The notes below the pieces were generated by a model that worked only from the letters and a program-made list of their open reading frames with translations, did no database searches and was not told where the DNA came from. From Massilia solisilvae (GTDB lineage Bacteria; Pseudomonadota; Gammaproteobacteria; Burkholderiales; Burkholderiaceae_D): a stretch of DNA of 64,000 nt. The translations under genes were made by a program, and so were the position numbers. The DNA is taken from NCBI RefSeq assembly GCF_024753215.1, contig NZ_JANUGV010000003.1, positions 1-64,000 on the forward strand, in the 5' to 3' direction. This document shows positions 42,868-53,316 of this stretch, piece by piece (the stretch's first letter is position 1; each line of letters begins with the position of its first letter).

Positions 42868-42938
42868 ATTGTGTCTGTGTCCGGATGACCTCGCCGCGTC
42901 AATACGGGCCCGGCGCGCAGGCCGCGGGTGGCTGCAGG

Positions 42939-42944
42939 TAAAAT
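42939..42944 (+). promoter_or_regulatory. Possible -10 box of pyrC
   Basis: TAAAAT lies 31 bases before the pyrC start. No clear -35 is visible at the right distance. Confidence 0.35.
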
Positions 42945-42975
42945 AGCGGGCAGTCCGCTCTACGAAAGCCGTCTC

Positions 42976-44025
42976 ATGTCCTCCATCGAAACCCCGCAAA
43001 CGATCACCATCACCCGCCCAGACGACTGGCACCTGCACCTGCGCGACGGCGCACACCTGGCCAGCGTGGTGCAGCACAGCGCGCGCCAGTTCGCGCGCGC
43101 CATCGTGATGCCGAACCTGAAGCCGCCCGTCACCACCGTGGCCGCCGCCAGCGCCTACCGCGAGCGCATCCTGGCCGCGCTGCCGTCCGGTTCCACGTTC
43201 GAGCCGTTGATGACGCTGTACCTGACCGATGCTACCTCCCCGGATGAGATCCGCCGCGCGCGGGACACCGACTTCATCCACGCGGTCAAGCTGTACCCGG
43301 CGGGCGCGACGACCAACTCGGCCGCGGGCGTGACCGACCTGAAGAAGTGCTACAAGACGCTCGAAGCGATGCAGGAAGTGGAAATGCCGCTGCTGGTGCA
43401 TGGCGAGGTGACCGACGGCGACATCGACCTGTTCGACCGCGAGGCCGTATTCATCGAGCGCGTGATGCGCCCGCTGCGCCGCGACCTGCCGGAACTCCCG
43501 ATCGTGTTCGAGCACATCACCACCAAGGACGCGGCGCAGTACGTGGCCGAGGCCGAAGGCCCGATCGGTGCGACCATCACCGCCCACCATTTGCTCTACA
43601 ACCGCAACGAGATCTTCCGCGGCGGCATTCGCCCGCACTACTACTGCCTGCCCGTGCTCAAGCGCGAGGAGCACCGTCTGGCGCTGCTCACGGCCGCCAC
43701 CAGCGGCGACGAGCGCTTCTTCCTCGGCACCGACTCGGCGCCGCACGCAATCGGCGCCAAGGAAGCATCGTGCGGCTGCGCCGGCTGCTACACCGCGCTG
43801 CACGCGATGGAGCTGTACGCCACCGCGTTCGAACAGGCCGGCGCGCTCGACAAGCTCGAAGCCTTCGCCAGCCTGAATGGTCCGGCCTTCTATGGCCTGC
43901 CGGTCAACGAAGGCACCATCACGCTAACGCGCGAGCCGTGGACGCTGCCCGCCACCGTGCCGTTCGGCGAATCGCAGCTGGTGCCGCTGAACGCCGGCGA
44001 GCAGGTCAACTGGAAGATGCTGTAA
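42976..44025 (+). CDS. pyrC: Dihydroorotase
   Basis: A 349-residue class II dihydroorotase, the third step of pyrimidine synthesis (carbamoyl aspartate to dihydroorotate). Zinc-site motifs are [10 protein letters not shown] near the N-terminus, the Lys in [14 protein letters not shown] (carboxylated lysine), [17 protein letters not shown] and FLGTDSAPH. The start at 42976 gives the usual length; an upstream in-frame codon at 42928 would lie before the -10 box. A DUF3025 gene follows after 6 bases. Confidence 0.96.
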   Translation: MSSIETPQTITITRPDDWHLHLRDGAHLASVVQHSARQFARAIVMPNLKPPVTTVAAASAYRERILAALPSGSTFEPLMTLYLTDATSPDEIRRARDTDFIHAVKLYPAGATTNSAAGVTDLKKCYKTLEAMQEVEMPLLVHGEVTDGDIDLFDREAVFIERVMRPLRRDLPELPIVFEHITTKDAAQYVAEAEGPIGATITAHHLLYNRNEIFRGGIRPHYYCLPVLKREEHRLALLTAATSGDERFFLGTDSAPHAIGAKEASCGCAGCYTALHAMELYATAFEQAGALDKLEAFASLNGPAFYGLPVNEGTITLTREPWTLPATVPFGESQLVPLNAGEQVNWKML

Positions 44026-44031
44026 CGGGCC

Positions 44032-44823
44032 ATGCTGTCGCAAATCGACTGGTCGCGGCCGTGGCTCGATTCGGTGCGGCCGGCGTTCGCGCGGCTGCAC
44101 CTGGCGGGCGACGAGTTCATTGACGCGTTCAACGCCAGCGCTGCGGCGATGGGGCTCGTGAACCACCGCGGACAGCCGATCCGCTTCGTGCCGCAGGCCG
44201 CGCTGCCGGAAGGGACGGCCTACGAGGAGCATATCGGTGCGACCGGCTGCGTGCCCACGCGCGACAACCTGCATGACTTCTTCAACGCGCTGGTGTGGCA
44301 GACCTTCCCGCTCATCAAGCGCGAGCTCAACGCGCTGCAGGCAGCGCAGATCGCGCAGGCCGGCGTGGGCAAATCGCGTGGCCCGGCGCGTGATGCCGCC
44401 ACCATCTTCGACGAAAACGCGGCGCTGCTGGTGGTGCGCGATTCCGACGAGGGCAGGGCGCTGGTAGAGCTGCTGCGCGCGCACCAGTGGCACGATGCGC
44501 TGTTCGAGCGCCGCGCCATGTTCGGCCGGGACGCGCAGGTATGGTCGTTCGGCCACGCGCTGATGGAAAAGCTGGTGGCGCCACGCAAGGCGATCACGGC
44601 GCATACTCGCGTCGTGGTGGCGGAGGATGGGTATTTTGCGCTGCCCGCACACGAGCAGCGCGGCTGGATCGACGAGCGCGTCGCGGCCGAGCTCAGGGAA
44701 GGTGGGCTCGACAATTCGTGCTTCACACCGTTGCCGGTGCTCGGCGTGCCCGGCTGGTGGCATGGCCAGGACGAGGCGTTCTACGCGGACGCGAGCGTGT
44801 TCCGGCCCAAGCGGAGCATTTGA
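44032..44823 (+). CDS. DUF3025 domain protein
   Basis: A 263-residue protein of unknown function that fills the whole DUF3025 family length. Conserved-looking parts are YEEHIGATGCVPTRDNLHDFFNALVWQTFP and the C-terminal LPVLGVPGWWHGQDEAFYAD. No signal peptide or membrane helix is seen. It sits between pyrC (6 bases) and an oxidoreductase (the stop overlaps a possible ATG), so these three are probably one transcript. Confidence 0.82.
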   Translation: MLSQIDWSRPWLDSVRPAFARLHLAGDEFIDAFNASAAAMGLVNHRGQPIRFVPQAALPEGTAYEEHIGATGCVPTRDNLHDFFNALVWQTFPLIKRELNALQAAQIAQAGVGKSRGPARDAATIFDENAALLVVRDSDEGRALVELLRAHQWHDALFERRAMFGRDAQVWSFGHALMEKLVAPRKAITAHTRVVVAEDGYFALPAHEQRGWIDERVAAELREGGLDNSCFTPLPVLGVPGWWHGQDEAFYADASVFRPKRSI

Positions 44824-44834
44824 TGGGAGAGCCC

Positions 44835-45833
44835 ATGAGCGACAAGGTACGCTGGGGGATTATCGGCACCGGCAAGATCGCGCGCGCGTTCGCCAGCGCG
44901 CTCAAGGATACGCCCGGCGCGGTGCTCACTGCCGTCGCATCGCGCACGCTGGAGTCGGCGCAGCGCTTTGCGGCCGAATTCGAGGTTGAGTGGGCATACG
45001 GTTCGTACCAGGACCTGGCCGATTCCACAGACGTGGACCTGGTGTACATCGCCACGCCCCACCCCATGCACGCACAGAACGCGCTGCTGGCGCTCCACGG
45101 CGGCAAGGGCGTGCTGTGCGAGAAACCGTTTGCGATGAACCTGCGTGAAGCGGAGCAGGTGGTGGCGCTGGCGCGTTCGAAGAAGCTGTTCTTGATGGAA
45201 GCGATGTGGACGCGCTTTTTGCCCGCGATGGCCGAGGTGCGGCGCATCATCGACTCCGGCGAAATCGGCAAGCCGCGGCAGGTATTTGCCGACTTTGGAT
45301 TCAAGGCTGACTTCGGCCCCGAGCACCGCGCCTTCAATCCCGCGCTGGGCGGCGGCGCGCTGCTTGACCTTGGCATTTATCCGCTGTCGATTGCGGCTGC
45401 GCTGCTTGGGCCGGTGGCGTCGGTGCGGGCACAGGCCGAGTTTGGCGTCACGGGTGTCGACGTGCAGACAGGGTTCACGCTCAAGCACAAGGGCGGCGGC
45501 ATGTCGATGTGCGGCTGCTCGCTGCTGGCACGGGCGCCGGGAGAACTCACGGTGTCCGGCGAACGCGGGCACGTGCGCATGAACACCATGTTTTACAAGG
45601 CGCAATCGCTAAGCGTGGTGCTCGATGACGGCAGCTCGCGCGCCGTGCACACGCCGTTCATTGGCAACGGCTACGTACACGAGGCGATCGAGGCGCAGCG
45701 CTGCTTTGCGGCCGGGCTGATCGAAAGCCCGGGCATGACGCATGATGAGACGCTGTCGCTAATGGCGGTCATGGACGACATTCGCCGGCAAATCGGCCTG
45801 TCGTATTCGTCCGACGATCCGGATGCACCGTAG
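44835..45833 (+). CDS. Gfo/Idh/MocA family oxidoreductase
   Basis: A 332-residue NAD(P)-dependent dehydrogenase. The Rossmann motif is WGIIGTGKIARAFA and the catalytic Lys is in CEKPFAMN. Family members act on sugars, inositols or trans-dihydrodiols; the substrate is not evident. The ATG at 44835 has GGGAG just upstream; an in-frame ATG at 44823 overlaps the previous stop. The stop codon TAG lies inside a family 2 hairpin, so the repeat supplies the gene end. Confidence 0.87.
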   Translation: MSDKVRWGIIGTGKIARAFASALKDTPGAVLTAVASRTLESAQRFAAEFEVEWAYGSYQDLADSTDVDLVYIATPHPMHAQNALLALHGGKGVLCEKPFAMNLREAEQVVALARSKKLFLMEAMWTRFLPAMAEVRRIIDSGEIGKPRQVFADFGFKADFGPEHRAFNPALGGGALLDLGIYPLSIAAALLGPVASVRAQAEFGVTGVDVQTGFTLKHKGGGMSMCGCSLLARAPGELTVSGERGHVRMNTMFYKAQSLSVVLDDGSSRAVHTPFIGNGYVHEAIEAQRCFAAGLIESPGMTHDETLSLMAVMDDIRRQIGLSYSSDDPDAP

Positions 45834-45860
45834 GGTGGGCAGGAAACCTGCCCACCCTAC
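45830..45860. repeat. Family 2 hairpin, perfect, overlapping a stop codon
   Basis: GTAGGGTGGGCAGG, loop AAA, CCTGCCCACCCTAC: a perfect 14-bp stem. The TAG of the oxidoreductase gene is bases 2-4 of the hairpin. It looks like a compact form of the element at 11142. Confidence 0.9.
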
Positions 45861-45987
45861 AGTTGTAACCGTTTGCATGCCACGTAAGCAATTGTAAATG
45901 GCGTCAACAGGCTGGGCAGGCGACCCGTTTATGGCTCAGTAGCACGCAAATCGTGCACTACCTGATAAACCACAAAGGACCACTGCC

Positions 45988-46260
45988 ATGAAAAAAGTTA
46001 TCGCTACCCTGATCGCCGGCCTGTTCGCAACCGCTGCATTCGCGCAGACCCCGGCCGCTGCTCCGGCTGCCCCGGCTCAGAAGACTGAAGCCGCTGCACC
46101 GGCGACGGATGCGAAAGCTGCTGCGACCGACACCACCAAGGTCGCCAAGGCCGAGCCGAAGCACAAGAAAGCCAAGGCCCACAAGAAGGTGACCAAGAAG
46201 GCTGAAGCAGCTACCGACACCGGCGCTGCCAAGACCGAGCCGGCTGCCGCTGCCAAGTAA
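45988..46260 (+). CDS. Small exported Ala/Lys-rich protein
   Basis: A 90-residue protein with a clear signal peptide (MKKVIATLIAGLFATAAFA). The mature part of about 70 residues is made of Ala, Lys, Pro, Thr and Glu with runs like KHKKAKAHKKVTKKAEAA, similar in composition to histone H1 tails. It is probably disordered in the periplasm. I recognise no function. Such short PAAPA/AEKK proteins are frequent in Burkholderiales. A good AAAGGA site precedes the ATG. Confidence 0.7.
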   Translation: MKKVIATLIAGLFATAAFAQTPAAAPAAPAQKTEAAAPATDAKAAATDTTKVAKAEPKHKKAKAHKKVTKKAEAATDTGAAKTEPAAAAK

Positions 46261-46295
46261 TCGGTAGCGCCGCGATCCACGGCGAACATCGGAAC

Positions 46296-46375
46296 CGTCG
46301 TCCCCGCGCAGGCGGGGATCCATAGGCAGCGTGAACGCACGCTCAGCATGGGTCCCCGCCTGCGCGGGGACGACG
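46296..46375. repeat. REP-like paired hairpin, family 1
   Basis: The left unit CGTCGTCCCCGCGCAGGCGG and inverted right unit CCGCCTGCGCGGGGACGACG enclose about 35 bases. It lies between the convergent small exported protein and recG. Confidence 0.87.
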
Positions 46376-46397
46376 TGTTCGCATGTGGCGGCGAGTC

Positions 46398-48458
46398 TCA
46401 GACCTTCAGGAATTCCTCGCGCCCGCCAAGCCAGCGCTCGAGGTGCGCGTCCACCGTGAAGCGGTACGGTCCGTGCTCTTCCTGCAGCAGGTGCTGCGCC
46501 ACGTCGCGCGCCTGTTCGACGATCCACTGGTCGGTCTCCAGATTCGCAAAGCGCAGCATCGCCTGCCCGGACTGGCGCGCGCCAAGGAATTCGCCGGGGC
46601 CGCGGATTTCCAGGTCGCGCCGCGCGATCTCGAAGCCGTCGGTGGTCTCGCGCATTGTCATCAGGCGCTGCTTGGCCACGGGCCCCAGCGGGCTTTGGTA
46701 GAGCAGCAGGCACACGCTGGCCGCGGACCCGCGACCCACGCGCCCGCGCAGCTGGTGCAGCTGCGACAGGCCAAAGCGTTCCGCGTGCTCGATCACCATC
46801 AGCGATGCATTCGGCACGTCCACGCCCACCTCGATGACGGTGGTGGCCACTAGCACGTGCACCTGGCCGGCGGCGAATGCGTCCATCACCTCCTGCTTTT
46901 CGGCTGGCTTGAGCCGTCCGTGGACCAGGCCCACCTTCAGGTCGGGCAGGGCTTCGGCCAGCGTCTCGTAGGTTTCGGTCGCGGTCTGCAGCTGCAGCGC
47001 TTCCGACTCCTCGATGAGCGGGCACACCCAGTACACCTGCCGGCCTTCGAGCGCCGCCGCGTGCACGCGCTCGATCACCTCGTCGCGCCGGTTCTGGTCG
47101 ATCGCGCGTGTAACGATAGGGCTGCGGCCGGGCGGCAGCTCGTCGATGACCGACACTTCAAGGTCGGCGTAGTAGGTCATCGCCAGCGTGCGCGGGATCG
47201 GCGTGGCCGACATCATCAGCTGGTGCGGCACCTCGCTGCCCGCGCCCTTGTTGCGCAGGGTGAGGCGCTGGCCGACGCCGAAGCGGTGCTGCTCGTCCAC
47301 GATGACCAGGCCCAGTTTGGCGAAATTGACCGTGTCCTGGATCAGTGCGTGCGTGCCGATGGCCAGCTGCGCTTCGCCCGATTCCACCATCTCGACCGCC
47401 GCTTCCTTTTCCTTTTTCTTCAGGCTGCCCGTGAGCCACGCCACCTTCACGCCGAGCGGTTCCATCCACGCCGCGATCTTGCGGAAGTGCTGCTCGGCCA
47501 GAATTTCGGTCGGCGCCATCAGTGCGGCCTGATAGCCGCTGTCGATCGCCTGCGCTGCGGCCAGCGCCGCCACCACGGTCTTGCCGCTGCCGACGTCGCC
47601 CTGCAGCAGCCGCTGCATGGGAAAGCCTTCGCGCAGGTCGGCGCGGATCTCGCGCACCACGCGCTGCTGCGCGCCGGTGAGCTGGAACGGCAGGGCCGCC
47701 AGGAACGCGTCGGACAGTGCGCCCACCGCGCGCAGCTGGGGCGCGCCCTTGTCGCGCCGCGCGCGCTGGGCGCGCTTGAGCGACAGCTGCTGCGCCAGCA
47801 GTTCGTCGAACTTCATCCGTACCCATGCGGGATGAGTGCGCTCGGTCAGCGCGTGCTCGTCCACGTCGGTGGGCGGGTAGTGCAGCAGCTTGATCGACGG
47901 TTCAAAGTCCGACAGCTGCAACTGCGCCCGCAGCGCCTGCGGCAGCGTGTCGCGCCAGTCCACCCGTTTCATCGCGTCGGCAATGGCGCGGCGCAGGATG
48001 GCCTGCGACAGCCCTTCACCGGATGGGTAGACGGGCGTAAGCGAGGTGGGCAGCGGCGCGCCTTCGTTGACGACCTTGTAGGCCGGGTGCACCATCTCGG
48101 CGCCAAAAAAGCCGTGCTTGAGGTCGCCGCGCGCCCGCACCCGCGTGCCTTCGGCCAGCTGCTTGACCTGGCTGCCGTAGAAGTTCATGAAACGCAGCAG
48201 CAGCTCGCCGGTCTCGTCCGAGATCGTCACCAGCAGCTGGCGCCGCGGCTTGAACGCGATTTCGTTCTTGACCACCACACCCTCGACCTGCCAGGTCTGG
48301 CCGCCGCGCATGCAGGCTTCGCGGATCGTGACGATCCTGGTCTCGTCCTCGTAGCGCATGGGCAGGTGCAGTACCAGGTCCATGTCCGAGCGCAGGCCCA
48401 GCTTGGCGAGCTTGGCTTCGATCTGGGCGGACGACTGCTTGGGTTTGGGTGCGGGCAT
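46398..48458 (-). CDS. recG: ATP-dependent DNA helicase RecG
   Basis: A 686-residue superfamily 2 helicase that remodels stalled replication forks and branch-migrates Holliday junctions. An N-terminal wedge/OB domain (about 1-250) is followed by Walker A LLQGDVGSGKTVVA, the DEQH box IVDEQHRFGVGQR, SATPIPRTLAMT and the helicase C motif QLRGRVGRG. The start at 48458 (MPAPKPK) is chosen; an in-frame upstream codon at 48509 would extend into the divergent promoter region. It is divergent from queA, as in many betaproteobacteria. Confidence 0.96.
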   Translation of the reverse strand: MPAPKPKQSSAQIEAKLAKLGLRSDMDLVLHLPMRYEDETRIVTIREACMRGGQTWQVEGVVVKNEIAFKPRRQLLVTISDETGELLLRFMNFYGSQVKQLAEGTRVRARGDLKHGFFGAEMVHPAYKVVNEGAPLPTSLTPVYPSGEGLSQAILRRAIADAMKRVDWRDTLPQALRAQLQLSDFEPSIKLLHYPPTDVDEHALTERTHPAWVRMKFDELLAQQLSLKRAQRARRDKGAPQLRAVGALSDAFLAALPFQLTGAQQRVVREIRADLREGFPMQRLLQGDVGSGKTVVAALAAAQAIDSGYQAALMAPTEILAEQHFRKIAAWMEPLGVKVAWLTGSLKKKEKEAAVEMVESGEAQLAIGTHALIQDTVNFAKLGLVIVDEQHRFGVGQRLTLRNKGAGSEVPHQLMMSATPIPRTLAMTYYADLEVSVIDELPPGRSPIVTRAIDQNRRDEVIERVHAAALEGRQVYWVCPLIEESEALQLQTATETYETLAEALPDLKVGLVHGRLKPAEKQEVMDAFAAGQVHVLVATTVIEVGVDVPNASLMVIEHAERFGLSQLHQLRGRVGRGSAASVCLLLYQSPLGPVAKQRLMTMRETTDGFEIARRDLEIRGPGEFLGARQSGQAMLRFANLETDQWIVEQARDVAQHLLQEEHGPYRFTVDAHLERWLGGREEFLKV

Positions 48459-48565
48459 AGTGCGGCGATTTGGCGTGCGCTGGCGTAAAATAGTGGGTTC
48501 GCCGCGCAAAAGCTGAGGCCCGTATTGTACGGGTGTCAGCGTCGATTGTTCCAGTAATGACCAGA

Positions 48566-49591
48566 ATGTACACGCTCTCCGATTTCGATTTCAACCTGCC
48601 GCCCGAGCGCATCGCACAGTTCCCGCTGCCCGATCGCAGCGCCTCGCGCCTGCTGCAGCTCGATGGCGAGCAGATCACCGACCGCCATTTTGCCGACATC
48701 GTCGGCCAGCTCCAGCCGGGCGACCTGCTGGTGATGAACAACACCCGTGTGCTCAAGGCGCGCTTTTTCGGCGTCAAGGAAACTGGCGGCCAGGTCGAGG
48801 TGCTGGTCGAGCGCGTGGTCGATCCGCGCACGGTGCTGGCGCAGGTGCGCGCGTCCAAGTCGCCCAAGCCGGGCACGAAGATCCGCCTTGCCGACGCGTT
48901 CGACGTCACCACCGGCGAGCGCTCGGGCGAGTTTTTCACCCTGATTTTTGATGCCGACGTGTTCGAGCTGATCGAGGTGCACGGCAGCCTGCCGCTGCCG
49001 CCCTACATCGACCACAGCGCGAGCGAGTTCGACGAGCAGCGTTACCAGACTGTCTATTCCAAGGAGCCGGGCGCCGTTGCAGCCCCGACCGCCGGCCTGC
49101 ACTTCGACCAGCCGCTGCTGGACAAGCTGGCCGCCAAGGGCGTCAAGCTCGCGTACGTGACGCTGCACGTGGGCGCAGGCACGTTCCAGCCGGTGCGGGT
49201 GGAGAACCTGGACGAGCACAAGATGCACAGCGAGTGGTACACGATCCCGCAAGAGACCGTGGACGCGGTGCGTGCGGCGAAGGCGGCCGGCCGCGACGTG
49301 GTCGCCGTCGGCACCACCAGCCTGCGCGCGCTGGAGTCGGCCTCGCAGTCGGGCGAACTCAAGGCAGGCAGCGACGACACGGCCCTGTTCATCACCCCCG
49401 GCTACAAATTCAGGACCGTCACGCGCCTGATCACCAACTTCCACCTGCCCAAGTCCACCTTGATGATGCTGGTGTCGGCCTTCGCTGGCTATGAAGAGAT
49501 CCGCAAGGCCTACGCGCACGCCATCGACCATGAATACCGGTTCTTCAGCTACGGCGACGCCATGCTGCTGACCACCCAATCCCGATTCTAA
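48566..49591 (+). CDS. queA: tRNA preQ1(34) S-adenosylmethionine ribosyltransferase-isomerase
   Basis: A 341-residue enzyme that transfers and isomerises the ribosyl part of SAM onto preQ1 in tRNA to give epoxyqueuosine. Typical segments are [47 protein letters not shown] and [20 protein letters not shown]. The start at 48566 matches the family N-terminus; an ATG at 48557 is also in frame, and neither has a good ribosome site. tgt begins right after the stop, so queA and tgt form a queuosine operon. A 15-base palindrome CCCGTATTGTACGGG lies at 48519-48533 upstream. Confidence 0.95.
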   Translation: MYTLSDFDFNLPPERIAQFPLPDRSASRLLQLDGEQITDRHFADIVGQLQPGDLLVMNNTRVLKARFFGVKETGGQVEVLVERVVDPRTVLAQVRASKSPKPGTKIRLADAFDVTTGERSGEFFTLIFDADVFELIEVHGSLPLPPYIDHSASEFDEQRYQTVYSKEPGAVAAPTAGLHFDQPLLDKLAAKGVKLAYVTLHVGAGTFQPVRVENLDEHKMHSEWYTIPQETVDAVRAAKAAGRDVVAVGTTSLRALESASQSGELKAGSDDTALFITPGYKFRTVTRLITNFHLPKSTLMMLVSAFAGYEEIRKAYAHAIDHEYRFFSYGDAMLLTTQSRF

Positions 49592-50731
<1,140 letters not shown>

Positions 50732-50752
50732 GTTCTCGCCACCGCTAACCAA

Positions 50753-50858
50753 CGTCGTCCCGGCGCAGGCCGGGACCCATGCTGAGCTAGCGGGCCTGCG
50801 GCATCGCGCTTGCACCGATCAAACGGTCTATGGATCCCGGCCTGCGCCGGGGTGACGT
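50753..50858. repeat. REP-like paired hairpin, family 1
   Basis: The left unit CGTCGTCCCGGCGCAGGCCG and the inverted right unit CGGCCTGCGCCGGGGTGACG. One arm has GGTGACG instead of GGACGACG. It lies between tgt and yajC, genes of the same direction. Confidence 0.82.
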
Positions 50859-51027
50859 TGGTTGATGGTGTCGTAATGTTGGTCGAGCGGTTTCTGCCGT
50901 GGTTTTTCAGTCAACACCTTGCAATGGTGCAACTCACCTCCATATGGCCGGGAATGGCCCGCGCCGAGTGCCCGGTGCTAGAATACAGCGCTATTTTTTC
51001 AATCTAACTATCACAATCGGAGTCCTT

Positions 51028-51360
51028 GTGTTCATTTCCAACGCTTACGCGCAAACCACGGCAGCGGCCGAACCCGGCCTGATGGGCAACCTCACCACCT
51101 TCCTGCCGCTGATCCTGATGTTCGTGGTCATGTATTTCCTCATGATCCGTCCCCAGCAAAAGCGCCAGAAAGAACTCAAGGCCATGATGGATGCGCTGGC
51201 CAAAGGCGATGAAGTCGTCACTGCCGGCGGCATCATCGGCAAAGTCAGCAAGGTCAACGAAACCTACGTGACCATCGAAGTGGCGCCGAACACCGAAGTC
51301 GTCGTGCAGAAGAACGCGATCACGACGCTGCTGCCGAAAGGCACCCTGAAGTCCCTGTAA
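51028..51360 (+). CDS. yajC: Preprotein translocase subunit YajC
   Basis: A 110-residue single-span inner-membrane protein that joins SecDF. One hydrophobic helix (TFLPLILMFVVMYFLMIRPQ) is followed by the conserved RPQQKRQKELKAMM and a small beta domain (GDEVVTAGGIIGKV). The GTG start at 51028 has CGGAG 5 bases upstream and fits the family length. secD follows after 57 bases. Confidence 0.94.
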   Translation: MFISNAYAQTTAAAEPGLMGNLTTFLPLILMFVVMYFLMIRPQQKRQKELKAMMDALAKGDEVVTAGGIIGKVSKVNETYVTIEVAPNTEVVVQKNAITTLLPKGTLKSL

Positions 51361-51417
51361 GCGTCCCTGGCGGCCCGCGCGGCCGCCCGGCAGCCCAACA
51401 TAGAACGCTGGAACACC

Positions 51418-53298
51418 ATGAATCGCTATCCCGTCTGGAAATACATACTGATCGTTGTGACGGTCCTGCTGGGCCTGCTGTACACGGCGCCCAACTACTT
51501 CGGCGAGTCGCCGGCGCTGCAGGTCACGGCTGGCAAGTCCACGACCAAGGTCACCAGCGACCTGGCCACCACGGTGGCCGAGTCGCTCAAGCGTGATGGC
51601 CTGGCCGCGACCGCGGTCAGCGTGGAAGGCGTGGGTGACGCGGCCTCGGTGCGCGCGCGCTTCACCAGCACCGACGCCCAGTTCAAGGCCAAGCTGGCGC
51701 TGGAGCGCGACCTGAACCGCGACCCGACCGACCCGGACTACATCGTCACCGTCAACCTGGCCAAGAACGTCCCGCACTGGATGGAATCGCTCGGCGCCAA
51801 GCCGATGAACCTGGGCCTGGACCTGCGCGGCGGCGTGCACTTCCTGCTGCAGGTGGACGCCAAGGCGACGCTGGAGACCAAGATCAAGGGTATCCAGGCG
51901 AGCGCGCGCAGCATCCTGCGTGACAAGAACGTGCGCCACGCCGGTATCGAGCGCAATGGCGACCAGCTGGTGATCCACTTCCGCGACGACGCCACCCGCG
52001 CCCAGGCGCGCGACGCGCTGGGCCAGAACCAGGACCTGGCGTTCGCCGACGCCGCCGACGGCAACGACCTGCGCCTCCTGGTCTCGCTCAAGCCGCAGGC
52101 GCTGCAGCGCACGGTGGAAGAGGGCGTCAAGCAGAACATCTCGACCCTGTCCAAGCGTATCAACGAGCTGGGCGTGTCCGAGCCGGTGATCCAGCAGCAG
52201 GGTGCCGACCGCATCGTGGTGCAGCTGCCGGGCGTGCAGGACGTGGCTCGTGCCAAGGACATCATCGGCCGCACCGCCACGCTGGAACTGCGCATGGTGG
52301 ACCCGAGCATCACCCCGGGCACCGAAGCGACCGCCCAGATCCCGCTGAACGACGAGCTGTTCACCACTGGTCCGGCGGCCCCGATCGTGGTGTCGAAGGA
52401 CGTGATCCTGACCGGTGACTACATTTCCAGCGCCACCCCGAGCTTCGACGAGAACCAGCAGCCGGCCGTGTCGATCGACCTGAACGGCGATGGCGGCCGC
52501 AAGATGCGCCAGGCGACCCGTGAAAACGTGGGCAAGCGCATGGCTGTGCTGCTCAAGGAAAAAGGCAAGTACCAGGTGCTGACCGCGCCGGTGATCCAGA
52601 GCGAACTGGGTTCCACCTTCCGCATCACCGGCATGGGCACGCCGGAAAAAGCGGCCGAGCTGGCCCTGCTGCTGCGCTCCGGCGCGCTGTCGGCGCCGAT
52701 GGAATTCATCGAAGAGCGCGTGGTGGGCCCGCAGCTGGGCGCCGAGAACATCGCCAAGGGCCTGCACTCGACCCTGTGGGGCTTCGTGGCGATCGCGATC
52801 TTCATGATCATCTACTACCAGCTGTTCGGTTTCTTCAGCGTGCTGGCGCTGGCCTGCAACCTGCTGTTCCTGCTGGCCCTGCTGTCGATGATGCAGGCGA
52901 CGCTGACGCTGCCGGGTATCGCCGCTATCGCACTGGCGCTCGGTATGGCAATTGACGCCAACGTGCTGATCAACGAGCGCATCCGCGAGGAGCTGCGCAA
53001 CGGGAACAGCCCGCAGGCGGCGATCTCGGCCGGTTTCCAGCACGCGTGGGCCACGATCCTGGACTCGAACGTGACCACGCTGATCGTCGGCCTGGCGCTG
53101 CTGGTGTTCGGTTCCGGCCCGGTGCGCGGCTTCGCGGTGGTGCACTGCCTGGGCATCCTGACCTCGATGTTCTCGGCCGTGTTTGTCTCGCGCGGTGTGG
53201 TCAACCTCTGGTACGGCCGCAAGAAGAAGCTGGGCAAGATCGCCATCGGCACCGTGTGGACGGCCGGTATTCCGGCCGCCGGCGCAGCGAAGAAATAA
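51418..53298 (+). CDS. secD: Protein translocase subunit SecD
   Basis: A 626-residue inner-membrane protein that uses proton motive force to complete protein export. It has one N-terminal helix, the large periplasmic domain with LGLDLRGGVHFLLQVD near residue 135, and five C-terminal helices with GMAIDANVLINERIREE, the SecD signature. The order yajC-secD-secF is the usual one; secF starts 18 bases after the stop. Confidence 0.97.
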   Translation: MNRYPVWKYILIVVTVLLGLLYTAPNYFGESPALQVTAGKSTTKVTSDLATTVAESLKRDGLAATAVSVEGVGDAASVRARFTSTDAQFKAKLALERDLNRDPTDPDYIVTVNLAKNVPHWMESLGAKPMNLGLDLRGGVHFLLQVDAKATLETKIKGIQASARSILRDKNVRHAGIERNGDQLVIHFRDDATRAQARDALGQNQDLAFADAADGNDLRLLVSLKPQALQRTVEEGVKQNISTLSKRINELGVSEPVIQQQGADRIVVQLPGVQDVARAKDIIGRTATLELRMVDPSITPGTEATAQIPLNDELFTTGPAAPIVVSKDVILTGDYISSATPSFDENQQPAVSIDLNGDGGRKMRQATRENVGKRMAVLLKEKGKYQVLTAPVIQSELGSTFRITGMGTPEKAAELALLLRSGALSAPMEFIEERVVGPQLGAENIAKGLHSTLWGFVAIAIFMIIYYQLFGFFSVLALACNLLFLLALLSMMQATLTLPGIAAIALALGMAIDANVLINERIREELRNGNSPQAAISAGFQHAWATILDSNVTTLIVGLALLVFGSGPVRGFAVVHCLGILTSMFSAVFVSRGVVNLWYGRKKKLGKIAIGTVWTAGIPAAGAAKK

Positions 53299-53316
53299 CC
53301 TCAACCGGGAAAGAAG

